Of a DNA stretch of 64,000 nt, positions 54,868 to 63,285 are shown piece by piece. Each line of letters begins with the position of its first letter. Within the stretch, counting starts at the first letter, position 1. The notes under the pieces were generated by a model that was not told the DNA's origin, did not search any database, and worked only from the letters and a program-made list of their open reading frames with translations. This DNA is from Sagittula marina (GTDB lineage: Bacteria; Pseudomonadota; Alphaproteobacteria; Rhodobacterales; Rhodobacteraceae), in assembly GCF_014196795.1 (NCBI RefSeq), contig NZ_JACIEJ010000011.1, forward strand, positions 62,001-126,000, read 5' to 3'. The position numbers and the translations under genes were made by a program.

Positions 54868-56439
54868 ATGTCGCAGACAGATAATTCAGAAATTCGCGCA
54901 GCGCTTACAGCCTCGGCGTCTCAGGCGGCGCGGCAGGTTTTGCTTGGAAAGTTGGATAGATTACCCACGCGAGCGGCGCAATTGGTCCGGGCCGAGATCG
55001 CGCTGCAAGACGGCATGCCGGAGGACGCAATAGCCGCTGTGATTGAGGGATTCGGGGAGTCGCCGGAGGCCCCTGGCCCTGCGAAGATCCTGGCAGAGGC
55101 GTTTTTGGAATGTAATGATCCTGCTTCGGCGCACCGGGCTTTGGCAAAGCACTGTGACAGCCAAGGGTTTCAGATGTTGCGCGCCCAACTGTCAGTTGTT
55201 GCGGCATTGGGTGATCAGGACGCCACCGTGGCACTTGCCGTCAGAGCTTGCGAGGCGTTCGAAGACCGACCCGCCATGGTGGAGCACGCGCTGCTTTGTC
55301 TTGCTCGGGTCGACGCGTTGGATGCGATTTGGCAACTTTTCAATACCTCCGGGTTCAAGGCCGTGAAACTGGCGCTGCGTCAGTCGCTGATCGAAAGCTG
55401 CCTTCGCTGTGGGTCAGGCGCCGTCCTTGCACGATTCCTGGCCTGGTGGGAGGGGGACAGCGTCGCGAGCCTGCTTGGCGCATTGTCTTCTTTTGACGCT
55501 GACAGGCGGCATTCGGTGCTGGCGGAGGCGGCACACAACCTGCCGGTCGGGCGCGCATTGTTCTTTCTCGGACACGCCTGCGACCGGGCCGGACTGGAGG
55601 ATATCGGACAAGATATTCTGAACCGGTGTCGGTCCCACCAAGCGCCGCAGGTCTGGCCGAAGCAGGCTCAATCGCTGACACCGCAACGGGAAAGCCTGTT
55701 GGCTCAAAGCTACGAAAAGGTCTTGCGTTGGCTGGATGTGGCAGAGAGGGACCGAGCTGAATGGTTGACGCGACTGGACTATGGAATGCGTCTGTCGGCG
55801 GACGTGGATTTTCTATACGCCAGCGATCCGGCGTTCCGTGCCGATTTCGATAGCCGTCGACGTGCGCCGGACCTCGGCCCGTTGAAGGCCTTGGCCGATG
55901 CAGGGCAGCGCGGGATCTTGGCGACCGCGCATACCGGGCTTGTGATGCAGATCACGACATTCTTTCAGGAAGCGGGACTGACCGATGTCACGATGATTGG
56001 CGGCCACCCCTGTCATCGCAAAATCTATCCCGGTGGGCAAATGCTGCATCCTATGCCACCGGGCGGTCACCGCGGGTATGCCGGGCCTTTGGCGCGCAAG
56101 GCCTTGGCAGAGAATGGAATTGTCGCCCTTGCCGTTGATCTGGACGTGACGCCGATGATGCGGTTGCGCCACCACGGGGTGGAGGTGTCCTTACCCACCA
56201 CGGTGCCGCGGCTGGCTTTGCAGTGCGATGCGCCGCTGATCTGGGGGTGCTCCCATTTGCGCGGCGAAGAGATACATTATGACTGCACGCCGTTGCCCAC
56301 GAAACACGCGACCGAGACCGATGAACGATTCTATGAGCGCGTGCTTTTGCGCTGTCTCGACCTGATGCGGGACGCCTGCCTGCGTGATCCGGCCAACGCA
56401 GGGTCGGCGGCAAAGATGCTGGCGCGGGGCGCGGACTGA
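54868..56439 (+). CDS. Helical-repeat protein with degenerate lysophospholipid-acyltransferase domain
   Basis: A 523-residue protein in two parts. Residues 1-270 are helical with TPR-like spacing (ARQVLLGKLDRLPTRAAQLVRAEIALQDG). Residues about 285-520 resemble the LpxL/HtrB acyltransferase fold: ILATAHTGLVMQITTFF with His355, a DLDVTPMM segment where the family has DQD, and RLALQCDAPLIWGCS. The catalytic HX4D/E motif is broken: His355 is followed five residues later by Met360. No signal or membrane helix is apparent. It could be a binding protein, or an enzyme with altered chemistry. The ATG at 54868 is chosen as the first in the conserved part; ATG 54811 is possible. Confidence 0.65.
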   Translation: MSQTDNSEIRAALTASASQAARQVLLGKLDRLPTRAAQLVRAEIALQDGMPEDAIAAVIEGFGESPEAPGPAKILAEAFLECNDPASAHRALAKHCDSQGFQMLRAQLSVVAALGDQDATVALAVRACEAFEDRPAMVEHALLCLARVDALDAIWQLFNTSGFKAVKLALRQSLIESCLRCGSGAVLARFLAWWEGDSVASLLGALSSFDADRRHSVLAEAAHNLPVGRALFFLGHACDRAGLEDIGQDILNRCRSHQAPQVWPKQAQSLTPQRESLLAQSYEKVLRWLDVAERDRAEWLTRLDYGMRLSADVDFLYASDPAFRADFDSRRRAPDLGPLKALADAGQRGILATAHTGLVMQITTFFQEAGLTDVTMIGGHPCHRKIYPGGQMLHPMPPGGHRGYAGPLARKALAENGIVALAVDLDVTPMMRLRHHGVEVSLPTTVPRLALQCDAPLIWGCSHLRGEEIHYDCTPLPTKHATETDERFYERVLLRCLDLMRDACLRDPANAGSAAKMLARGAD

Positions 56440-56449
56440 CCGGAACCGA

Positions 56450-57964
56450 TCAGCCGTTGCCGTGCCCGGTAAAGCGCGCCGCGTCTTCGGCGGCGCGTCG
56501 GATGGCGTTGGATTTGTGCACCGTCTCCATATACTCGGCCTCGGGGTCGCTGTCATAGACCACGCCGCCGCCCGCCTGAATGTAGAGCTTGTCATCCTTT
56601 ACGATGGCAGTGCGCAGGGCGATGCACATATCCATGTCGCCGCCGGCGCTGAAATAGCCGACACCGCCACCATAGACGCCGCGCTTTTCCGGCTCGAGCT
56701 CATCGATGATTTCCATCGCCCGAACCTTTGGCGCGCCGGACACCGTTCCGGCGGGCATTCCGGCAAAGAAAGCGGAAAGCGCGTCCTGATCCTCGGCCAA
56801 TTCACCGACCACGTTGGACACGATGTGCATCACGTGGCTGTAGCGTTCGATGATGAACTTTTCCGTCGGGCGAACCGTACCGATTTTGGACACTTTGCCG
56901 GTGTCGTTGCGACCGAGGTCGAGCAACATCAGGTGTTCCGCCAGCTCTTTCTGGTCGGCGAGCAGATCGGCCTCCAGCGCGTTGTCCTCCTCAGGGGTTG
57001 CGCCGCGGGGGCGGGTGCCTGCGATGGGCCGGATCGTCACCTCGTTGCCAAAGACACGGACGAGGATTTCCGGAGACGCCCCGATGACCTGGAAGCCTCC
57101 GAAATTGAAATAGAACATGAAGGGCGACGGGTTGGTCCGGCGCAGCGAGCGGTAGAGTGCGAAAGGCGGCAGCGGAAAATTCTGCGTCCAGCGCTGTGAC
57201 GGGACAACTTGAAAGATGTCGCCCGCTTTGATGTATTCCTTGGCCGCGTTCACCGCGTCCTTGTAGCTTTCGCGCGTGAAGTTGGAGACGGGTTCGCCCA
57301 GATCGGCGGCATTGCCCAGATCGCGCGAGGCCTGCGGTATGGCGCGTTCCAGGTCGCGCACCGCATCCATCACGCGCTCGGCGGCCTGCGCGTAGGCGGC
57401 CTTGGCGGACATGCCGTCCTGTGCCCAGGCGGGCGAAACCACGGTGACTTCGCCTTTGACGCCGTCGAGCACGGCGACAACGGAAGGGCGCAGCATCACG
57501 GCGTCCGGCAGACCCAGCGGATCAGGGTTCACGTCGGGCAGGCGTTCCACCAGACGGATCATGTCGTAGCCGAGGTAGCCAAAGAGGCCCGCTGCGGCTT
57601 GCGGCAGATCGTCGGGCAGGTCGATTTTCGACTCCGCCAGAAGCGCGCGGAACGAGGTCAGCGGATCGTCGGCGCAGGGTTCGAACGCATCCGCATCAAA
57701 GCGTGCCTGACGGTTGATCGACGCCTGTTCGCCATGACATTTCCAGATCAGGTCGGGTTTCATCCCGATCATCGAAAAGCGCCCGCGCACTTCGCCGCCG
57801 GTGACCGATTCCAGCACGAAAGCGTCCTTGGCGGCGCCGGTCAGCTTCAGCATCAAAGACACGGGCGTGTCGAGGTCGGCGGCCAACCGGGTGTAGACGA
57901 TCTGATTTTCACCCGCCTCGTAACGAGAGGCAAAGGCGTCAAAGGCTGGGGTCAAAGCGGACAT
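56450..57964 (-). CDS. trpE: Anthranilate synthase component I
   Basis: Converts chorismate to anthranilate with the TrpG amidotransferase, first step of tryptophan synthesis. The 504-residue protein has the tryptophan-binding region (VLESVTGGEVRGRFSMIG) and the chorismate-binding domain: QRWTQNFPLPPFALYRSLR, IAGTRPRGATPEEDNALE, LMLLDLGRNDTGKVS, GTVSGAPKVRAMEIIDELE. It is 15 bases downstream of ppiD; trpG is not adjacent on the 3' side. Confidence 0.98.
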   Translation of the reverse strand: MSALTPAFDAFASRYEAGENQIVYTRLAADLDTPVSLMLKLTGAAKDAFVLESVTGGEVRGRFSMIGMKPDLIWKCHGEQASINRQARFDADAFEPCADDPLTSFRALLAESKIDLPDDLPQAAAGLFGYLGYDMIRLVERLPDVNPDPLGLPDAVMLRPSVVAVLDGVKGEVTVVSPAWAQDGMSAKAAYAQAAERVMDAVRDLERAIPQASRDLGNAADLGEPVSNFTRESYKDAVNAAKEYIKAGDIFQVVPSQRWTQNFPLPPFALYRSLRRTNPSPFMFYFNFGGFQVIGASPEILVRVFGNEVTIRPIAGTRPRGATPEEDNALEADLLADQKELAEHLMLLDLGRNDTGKVSKIGTVRPTEKFIIERYSHVMHIVSNVVGELAEDQDALSAFFAGMPAGTVSGAPKVRAMEIIDELEPEKRGVYGGGVGYFSAGGDMDMCIALRTAIVKDDKLYIQAGGGVVYDSDPEAEYMETVHKSNAIRRAAEDAARFTGHGNG

Positions 57965-57979
57965 TCAGGGCACCCGTGA

Positions 57980-59824
57980 TTACTGGAAGTTGGCGTTCAC
58001 GGCATTGACGGCCGCCTGATCGATGGAGACCCCGGCGCGCGACTGGATGTTTTGCGCCAGCGCGCGGAACAGATCCTGCGCCACGTCCTGATCGGCCTGC
58101 TGGGCGAAGATCGAGCGCATCTGGTCGGCGGCATCACCTTCGGTGTCGGCGGGCAGGATCTCGTCAAGACGCAGGACGAAGGCTGTTCCGTTGCCCTTCA
58201 GGACGGAGACCGCACCGGCCTCCATCTCGAAGACTTCGCGCAATGCGCCCGGCGGGATTTGCGCGCCGAAGGCGGTCCGGGTCAGGCCCGGCTCCGTGCG
58301 GGCCTCAAGGTTGACCTCCTCAAAGCTGGCGCCGTCGGTGATTTGCTCCTTGAGCGCCTCGGCCTGCGCGACCAGAGCATCGGCGCGGGCGTCGACCTCC
58401 CAGTCGGTGGCGACGCGGTCGCGGATTTCGTCAAAGGCGTAGGGGGCGGCGTCCTGAATCTCGTCGACGCGCAGGGCAAAGATACCGCCGTCGCCCAGCT
58501 CTTCGATGGCGGGATAGTCGTCAACTGTTACGGCGTTCGCGATCTCGCCGAAGGCCTCGTAGCCCGCGATGTCACCGCTGTTCTGGCCGTTCCAGCCAAT
58601 CTGACCCTGCTCAAGTTCGGTTGTCTCGGCCAGCTCTTCCAGCGTGACGCCAGCGGCGAGTTCCTCGTCAAACGTGGCGCCCTGGGTGGCGATGACGCGG
58701 CGGGCCCGGTCCAGCGCCACGGTGTCGCGCAGATCCGGGATGGCGTCTTCGAAGCTGGTTTCCTGCGCCGCAAGCACGGCATTCACACGGTAGAGCGCCG
58801 GGCCAAGGTTCGACGTCGCGATGACCACGTCCCCTGTGTTGGCGTCAAAGACCGTCTCTGCCGCTGCGCCCAGATCGTCGCGCGCCACGTCGCCCAGATC
58901 GGTGTCGGCCAGCTCCAGTCCGCGCGCGTCGACCACGTCCTCGAACGTGGTTTCGCCAGCGGCAATGCGGTCGGCCGCGTCTTGCGCTGCGTCGGCATTC
59001 GGCATCACCAGCCGTTCCACAAGGCGACGCTCCGGCATGTTGAACTCGGTCTCACGCTCCTCGTAGGCGGCGCGCAGCGTGGCTTCGTCCACTTCGACGG
59101 TGTCCACGATCATGCTTGGGGTCAGCCAGACATAGGTGATCTGCTTGGTCTGCGGGCGGGTGTAGCGGTCCAGGTTGTCCTCGTAGAACGCCTGCAGCTC
59201 CTCATCCGTGGGCACGGCGACGCCGGTGTCCAGACGGTCCTCGGACAGTTGCGCCCAAGTGAAGGCGCGGCGTTCGCCGGCGTAGCCGATGAGCGTGTCG
59301 ATGTAGGTGTCGGGAAGGGTCACGCCGCCTTGTACCGCGGTCTGAAGCAAGGTCGCGGCGCTTTCTGCGCGGAGGTTTTCTTCGAACTCGGCCTCCGTAT
59401 AGCCCGCGTTTTCCAGAGCGAGGCGGTAGGTTTCGCGGCTGAACTGGCCATCAACGCCCTGGAACCCTGCGACATTCTGCAGGTCACGCGCCAGACGTTC
59501 GTCGCCCACGGACAGGCCCATGCGGGCGGCTTCGTCTTCGAGTGCAGCTGCGATGACAACACGGGACAGGACCGCATCGGGCAGGCCAGCGGCGCGGGCC
59601 TGTTGAAAGGTCAACGGCTCGCCGGTTTCGGCCTGCACGGCGTTGATTTCGGACCGGAGGTTGCGGAAATAGTCCTGCGCCGGGATATCCGTGTCACCGA
59701 CGCGCCCGATCGAGCTTACGGTGCCGCCGAAATTTGTCGCGCCAAAGCCGCCAAGCCCCAGAAGAAGCAAACCCAATAGGATGTAGCCGCCTGTCTTGCC
59801 GACACCGCCTGCTTTTCTAATCAT
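57980..59824 (-). CDS. ppiD: Periplasmic folding chaperone/peptidyl-prolyl isomerase PpiD-like
   Basis: A 614-residue membrane-anchored chaperone with one N-terminal helix (GGYILLGLLLLGLGGFG, about 11-28), a SurA-type N-terminal chaperone region (about 35-200, FSRETYRLALENAGYTEAEFEE) and a parvulin-like rotamase region (about 250-370), followed by further SurA-like segments. It faces the periplasm near the Sec translocon. First gene of a ppiD-trpE unit, which recurs in Rhodobacteraceae. Confidence 0.93.
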   Translation of the reverse strand: MIRKAGGVGKTGGYILLGLLLLGLGGFGATNFGGTVSSIGRVGDTDIPAQDYFRNLRSEINAVQAETGEPLTFQQARAAGLPDAVLSRVVIAAALEDEAARMGLSVGDERLARDLQNVAGFQGVDGQFSRETYRLALENAGYTEAEFEENLRAESAATLLQTAVQGGVTLPDTYIDTLIGYAGERRAFTWAQLSEDRLDTGVAVPTDEELQAFYEDNLDRYTRPQTKQITYVWLTPSMIVDTVEVDEATLRAAYEERETEFNMPERRLVERLVMPNADAAQDAADRIAAGETTFEDVVDARGLELADTDLGDVARDDLGAAAETVFDANTGDVVIATSNLGPALYRVNAVLAAQETSFEDAIPDLRDTVALDRARRVIATQGATFDEELAAGVTLEELAETTELEQGQIGWNGQNSGDIAGYEAFGEIANAVTVDDYPAIEELGDGGIFALRVDEIQDAAPYAFDEIRDRVATDWEVDARADALVAQAEALKEQITDGASFEEVNLEARTEPGLTRTAFGAQIPPGALREVFEMEAGAVSVLKGNGTAFVLRLDEILPADTEGDAADQMRSIFAQQADQDVAQDLFRALAQNIQSRAGVSIDQAAVNAVNANFQ

Positions 59825-59854
59825 TTCTGCCTCCCCGCGCTGGTTCGGCCTTGT

Positions 59855-61054
59855 CTAAGCCGGGGTCGCGGGCGGTGCAAGGGGCGGCAGGTCAAGCTGT
59901 TCGAGACGTGAAACAAAGGTCCGCAGCCGCGCCGCATCGGCATTGGCAAACGCCACGCGCAGGCAGCGGTCACCGGAGGCATCGCCGGCGGGCGTGAACA
60001 TGGTGGCGGGCAGGATGAGGGCCTGAACCTTTTGCACCATCAGCGGAGCGAGGTCAGCCGCGCCCATGGCAAAAGGGTGTTCGAGATAGGCAAAGTAGGC
60101 GCCGAGGCCGCGCATCCTCCATCCCTTGTGCTCCAGCGGGGCGAATGCCTCTGCCAGAGCCGCGCGACGTTGAAGGATTTCCTGGCGTTGGTCTGCTTTC
60201 CAGTCGCCGAGGTGGGTCAGGCCCCAGAGCGCCGCCTTTTGCCCGAGGGAGGGGGCGCAGATCGCGACGGTGTCCTGAAACTTCTCGATCTGATGCAGCA
60301 GGTCAGGCGCGGCGATGATTGCGCCGACGCGGTGTCCGGTCAGCCGGTAGGCCTTGGAAAAACTGTAGAGCTGTATCAGCGTTTTGTCCCAGTCCGGGAG
60401 CCTGAGCAGGTCGTGCGGCGCGCCCGTGCGGGAATCGAAATCGCGGTAGGTCTCGTCGATGATCAGCTTGACGCCCGTCTCGCGGCACAGGTCGTGGAGC
60501 GCGCGCAGGGTGTCCGCCGGGTATTCGACGCCAGTGGGGTTGTTCGGCGATACGAGAACGATGGCGCGGGTGCGCGGGGTGATCCGCGCGCGGGCGGCGT
60601 CCACATCTGGGATCAGCGCATCGGTGCAGGGCAGGGGGACGGTGCGCACCCCGCTCATGTCCAGCCACATTTTGTGGTTGAAGTACCATGGCACGGGCAG
60701 GAGGACCTCGTCTCCTTCGCCGGTCAAAGCAGACAGCGTGGCGGCGAAGGCCTGATTGCAACCGGCTGTAATGGCGACATTTTCCGGCCCGAGCGTTGCG
60801 CCGTAATGCGCGGACCAATCCGCCGCGAGTGCTACGCGCAGATCTGGACGACCCAGAACCGGACCGTACAGATGGCTGTCGGCCTCACCCAGCATGTCCG
60901 ACATGGCCGCCAGCATCGGCGCAGGCGGCGGATCGGCGGGGGCAGCTTGCGCGAGGTTGAGCAGGGGACGGTCTTCGGGAAACGTCACGCCCTTCAGCCA
61001 GCGCTGCGCCTCGGGGATCGGCGGAAAGAAAGTGGCGTCGGTGCGCGTCGTCAT
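59855..61054 (-). CDS. PLP-dependent aminotransferase, class I/II
   Basis: A 399-residue fold-type I aminotransferase. The PLP lysine is in LYSFSKAYRLTGHRVG (near residue 238); ITAGCNQAFAATLS binds phosphate and LVSPNNPTG carries the cofactor Asn. It resembles aspartate/aromatic aminotransferase-like enzymes of unknown specificity. It lies 30 bases upstream of ppiD on the same strand, so it may lead the transcript. Confidence 0.92.
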   Translation of the reverse strand: MTTRTDATFFPPIPEAQRWLKGVTFPEDRPLLNLAQAAPADPPPAPMLAAMSDMLGEADSHLYGPVLGRPDLRVALAADWSAHYGATLGPENVAITAGCNQAFAATLSALTGEGDEVLLPVPWYFNHKMWLDMSGVRTVPLPCTDALIPDVDAARARITPRTRAIVLVSPNNPTGVEYPADTLRALHDLCRETGVKLIIDETYRDFDSRTGAPHDLLRLPDWDKTLIQLYSFSKAYRLTGHRVGAIIAAPDLLHQIEKFQDTVAICAPSLGQKAALWGLTHLGDWKADQRQEILQRRAALAEAFAPLEHKGWRMRGLGAYFAYLEHPFAMGAADLAPLMVQKVQALILPATMFTPAGDASGDRCLRVAFANADAARLRTFVSRLEQLDLPPLAPPATPA

Positions 61055-61108
61055 GGCTGGCCTCTCACGTTGTGTGCGGAGGCTATCAGCGGCGACAGCG
61101 CGCGCAAG

Positions 61109-61507
61109 TCACACGCCATCGAATGCGGTGCGCGCGGCCTTGATCGCCCCATGATGACGGTTGGCCCAGTCCTTCAGCCCGGCGATGGGGGCAAGGGCGG
61201 AGCGTCCCAGATCGGTCAGCGCATATTCCACGGCGGGCGGCTTTGTCGGAAACACCTCGCGCGAGATCATGCCGTCGCGTTCCAGATCCCGCAGCGTTTG
61301 CGTCAGCATCCGCTTGGAGATATCGCCAACGGCCCGTTGCAGCGCTGAAAAACGGCGCGGCTCTGCCTCCAGCGCGATCAGGATGAGAAGGGTCCATTTC
61401 TGACCCACGAGGCTGAGCACATCGCGGATCGGACACAGGCCCGGTGCCGGCGGCGCCCCCATCGGCGCATCGGCAAAGAGAAGGTTACCTAAAGGTGCCT
61501 TGGTCAC
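61109..61507 (-). CDS. HxlR-family transcriptional regulator
   Basis: A 132-residue winged-helix regulator: [22 protein letters not shown] with the Cys near the family's redox-sensing position, [19 protein letters not shown] (recognition helix) and [19 protein letters not shown]. HxlR proteins often sense quinones or electrophiles through a Cys. The GTG start at 61507 has AAGGAGG nine bases upstream. It is divergent from the quinone oxidoreductase gene, its likely target. Confidence 0.93.
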   Translation of the reverse strand: MTKAPLGNLLFADAPMGAPPAPGLCPIRDVLSLVGQKWTLLILIALEAEPRRFSALQRAVGDISKRMLTQTLRDLERDGMISREVFPTKPPAVEYALTDLGRSALAPIAGLKDWANRHHGAIKAARTAFDGV

Positions 61508-61540
61508 GAAATGATGCCTCCTTCACGGCTTTGGCTTGGC

Positions 61541-61573
61541 GGTCTACATACGAGACCATATCCCGATTCGGGA
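61541..61573. promoter_or_regulatory. Dyads in the HxlR-quinone reductase divergent promoter
   Basis: TCCCGA-T-TCGGGA at 61561-61573 is a perfect 13-base palindrome. GGTCT-N7-AGACC at 61541-61557 is a second dyad. Both lie within the 86-base space between the two divergent starts, so HxlR binding is likely. Confidence 0.6.
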
Positions 61574-61593
61574 CGGTCATGAAAGGAAACATC

Positions 61594-62460
61594 ATGTCAC
61601 TGAAGTATCTTGTCACCGGGGCCTCTGGCCAGTTGGGCGCATTGGTCATCGACGCGCTGCTGAAAACCGAGGCACCCGAAAGCATTGGCGCATTGGTCCG
61701 CCGCCCCGAGGCCGCCGCGCCGCTGGAGGCCAAAGGTGTGACCGTGCGTCTCGCCAGCTACGACGCGCCAGAGGCGCTGAAGGCAGCGTTTGACGGCGTG
61801 GAGCGGCTGTTGCTGATCTCATCCTCCGAGGTGGGCAGCCGCGCGACGCAGCATCAAAAGGTCATAGACGCGGCCCGGGCGGCTGGCGTGGGCTTTGTCG
61901 CTTATACCTCGATCCTGGAGGCGAAGGCGTCGCCTTTGACGATTCTCCCCGGCGAACACGTGGAGACCGAGGACGCGCTCGCGGCCTCCGGCTTGGCCTA
62001 CGCCGTGTTGCGCAACGGTTGGTACACGGAGAACTACGCCATGGGCGCGCCGACGGCCGTCCAGTTGGGCGCTTTGTACGGGGCGGCGGGCGAGGGGCGC
62101 ATTGCCAGCGCGGCACGGGTCGATTTCGCGGAGGCGGCGGCAGCGGTTCTGACCGGTGAACTGCCTGCCAGCGGGACGGTCTTTGAGCTTGCGGGCGATG
62201 ACAGCTACACGCTGGACGACTTCGCGGCGCAGATCTCTGCGATCACTGGCAAGGAGGTTCCCTATGTGAACCTGTCGCAGTCTGATTATGCGGGCGCATT
62301 GAAGCAGGCGGGCCTGCCCGATGGTTTGGCGGAGATGCTGGCGGACAGTGACAATGGCGCATCTCAAGGCGGGCTGTTCAGCGACGACAAAACCCTGTCC
62401 AAGCTGATTGGCCGTCCCACAACGCCTTGGCGGGACACGCTCAAAGCGGCTTTGGCCTGA
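61594..62460 (+). CDS. NmrA/QorB-like NAD(P)H:quinone oxidoreductase
   Basis: A 288-residue SDR of the NmrA group resembling QorB: LVTGASGQLGALVIDALL at the N-terminus, LISSSEVGSRATQHQKVIDAARAAGV, and AVLRNGWYTENYAM in the substrate domain. QorB reduces quinones with NADPH. The ATG at 61594 follows GAAAGGAAAC. Divergent from and presumably controlled by the HxlR gene. Confidence 0.92.
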   Translation: MSLKYLVTGASGQLGALVIDALLKTEAPESIGALVRRPEAAAPLEAKGVTVRLASYDAPEALKAAFDGVERLLLISSSEVGSRATQHQKVIDAARAAGVGFVAYTSILEAKASPLTILPGEHVETEDALAASGLAYAVLRNGWYTENYAMGAPTAVQLGALYGAAGEGRIASAARVDFAEAAAAVLTGELPASGTVFELAGDDSYTLDDFAAQISAITGKEVPYVNLSQSDYAGALKQAGLPDGLAEMLADSDNGASQGGLFSDDKTLSKLIGRPTTPWRDTLKAALA

Positions 62461-62466
62461 ACGCAA

Positions 62467-62500
62467 AAGGGCGAGACCTGCAAAGGTCTCGCCCCGAAAA
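62467..62500 (-). terminator. Terminator between the quinone reductase gene and gpt
   Basis: GGGCGAGACCT and AGGTCTCGCCC form a perfect 11-pair stem with a GCAA loop (62469-62494). On the minus strand TTTTGCG follows, so it mainly stops gpt transcription; it also lies just past the plus-strand gene. Confidence 0.88.
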
Positions 62501-62519
62501 GTCTGATCAGCTTGATCGA

Positions 62520-63026
62520 TCAGTCATCCGCGCCGTGATAGGGTTTGACGTATTGCAGCGCCATGTCCCACGGGAAAAAGATCCATGTGTCCTGGCTGAC
62601 CTCGGTCACAAAGGTCTGCACCTGCGGTTTGCCCTGCGGCTTGGCATAGACCGTTGCGACATGCGCCTTTGGCATGTGTTTGCGCACCACTTCGAGCGTG
62701 CGGCCCGTATCCACGAGGTCATCGACCACCAGAACGCCGGTGCCGTCACCGATCACATCCATGTCAGGGGACTTTATCACTTTCGGTTCGGCCTGGGTCT
62801 GGTGATTGTAGGACTTGACGGAGATCGTATCCACCATGCGAATGTCCAGCTCACGCGCCACGATCATCGCAGGGGCCATGCCGCCGCGCGTGATGGCCAC
62901 GACCGCGCGCCATGCGCCGTCATCGGGCCCGTGCCCCTGCAAACGCCAGGCCAGCGCCCGCGCGTCGCGGTGCAGCTGGTCCCAACTGACGTGAAAGCCT
63001 TTTTCATGCGGAAGACGGTTGTCCAT
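62520..63026 (-). CDS. gpt: Xanthine(-guanine) phosphoribosyltransferase
   Basis: Salvages xanthine and guanine to nucleotides. The 168-residue protein has the PRPP-binding motif [17 protein letters not shown] (near 98-114) and the family opening [18 protein letters not shown], with [17 protein letters not shown]. It is monocistronic, between fabI and the quinone reductase gene. Confidence 0.95.
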   Translation of the reverse strand: MDNRLPHEKGFHVSWDQLHRDARALAWRLQGHGPDDGAWRAVVAITRGGMAPAMIVARELDIRMVDTISVKSYNHQTQAEPKVIKSPDMDVIGDGTGVLVVDDLVDTGRTLEVVRKHMPKAHVATVYAKPQGKPQVQTFVTEVSQDTWIFFPWDMALQYVKPYHGADD

Positions 63027-63226
63027 GGCGATATCCTTGATAGCAGCTTGGAGGGGGTCTTAGGCCAGTGAGCGCCCGAAGGGCAAGGCTTGAAACGGAA
63101 AGCAGTGCTGTCAGGCGCAGCGTCAGAAGCGCCCTACGTGGGCCTGCGACGTTCATTCCGAGGGGAGTTCAGGGCGTTGGCGGGAAAATCAACGGCGCTG
63201 TTTGAAGCAATACAGCTCTCATACAA

Positions 63227-63257
63227 GAAAGCCGCAGCCTCATCGGCTACGGCTTTC
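63227..63257 (-). terminator. Terminator of fabI
   Basis: GAAAGCCG-C-AGCC and GGCT-A-CGGCTTTC pair over 13 positions with one mismatch and a five-base loop. On the minus strand TTTCTTG follows. It is 28 bases past the fabI stop. Confidence 0.7.
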
Positions 63258-63285
63258 GTTTCATACGTTGTCAGAGGCAGGCGTA

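Noticed and set aside
58052-59779. A 575-codon plus-strand frame over ppiD
   Set aside because: Shadow of the PpiD coding sequence in the opposite strand, with biased composition.
60032-61348. A 438-codon plus-strand frame over the aminotransferase
   Set aside because: Antisense to an intact PLP enzyme with all key residues.
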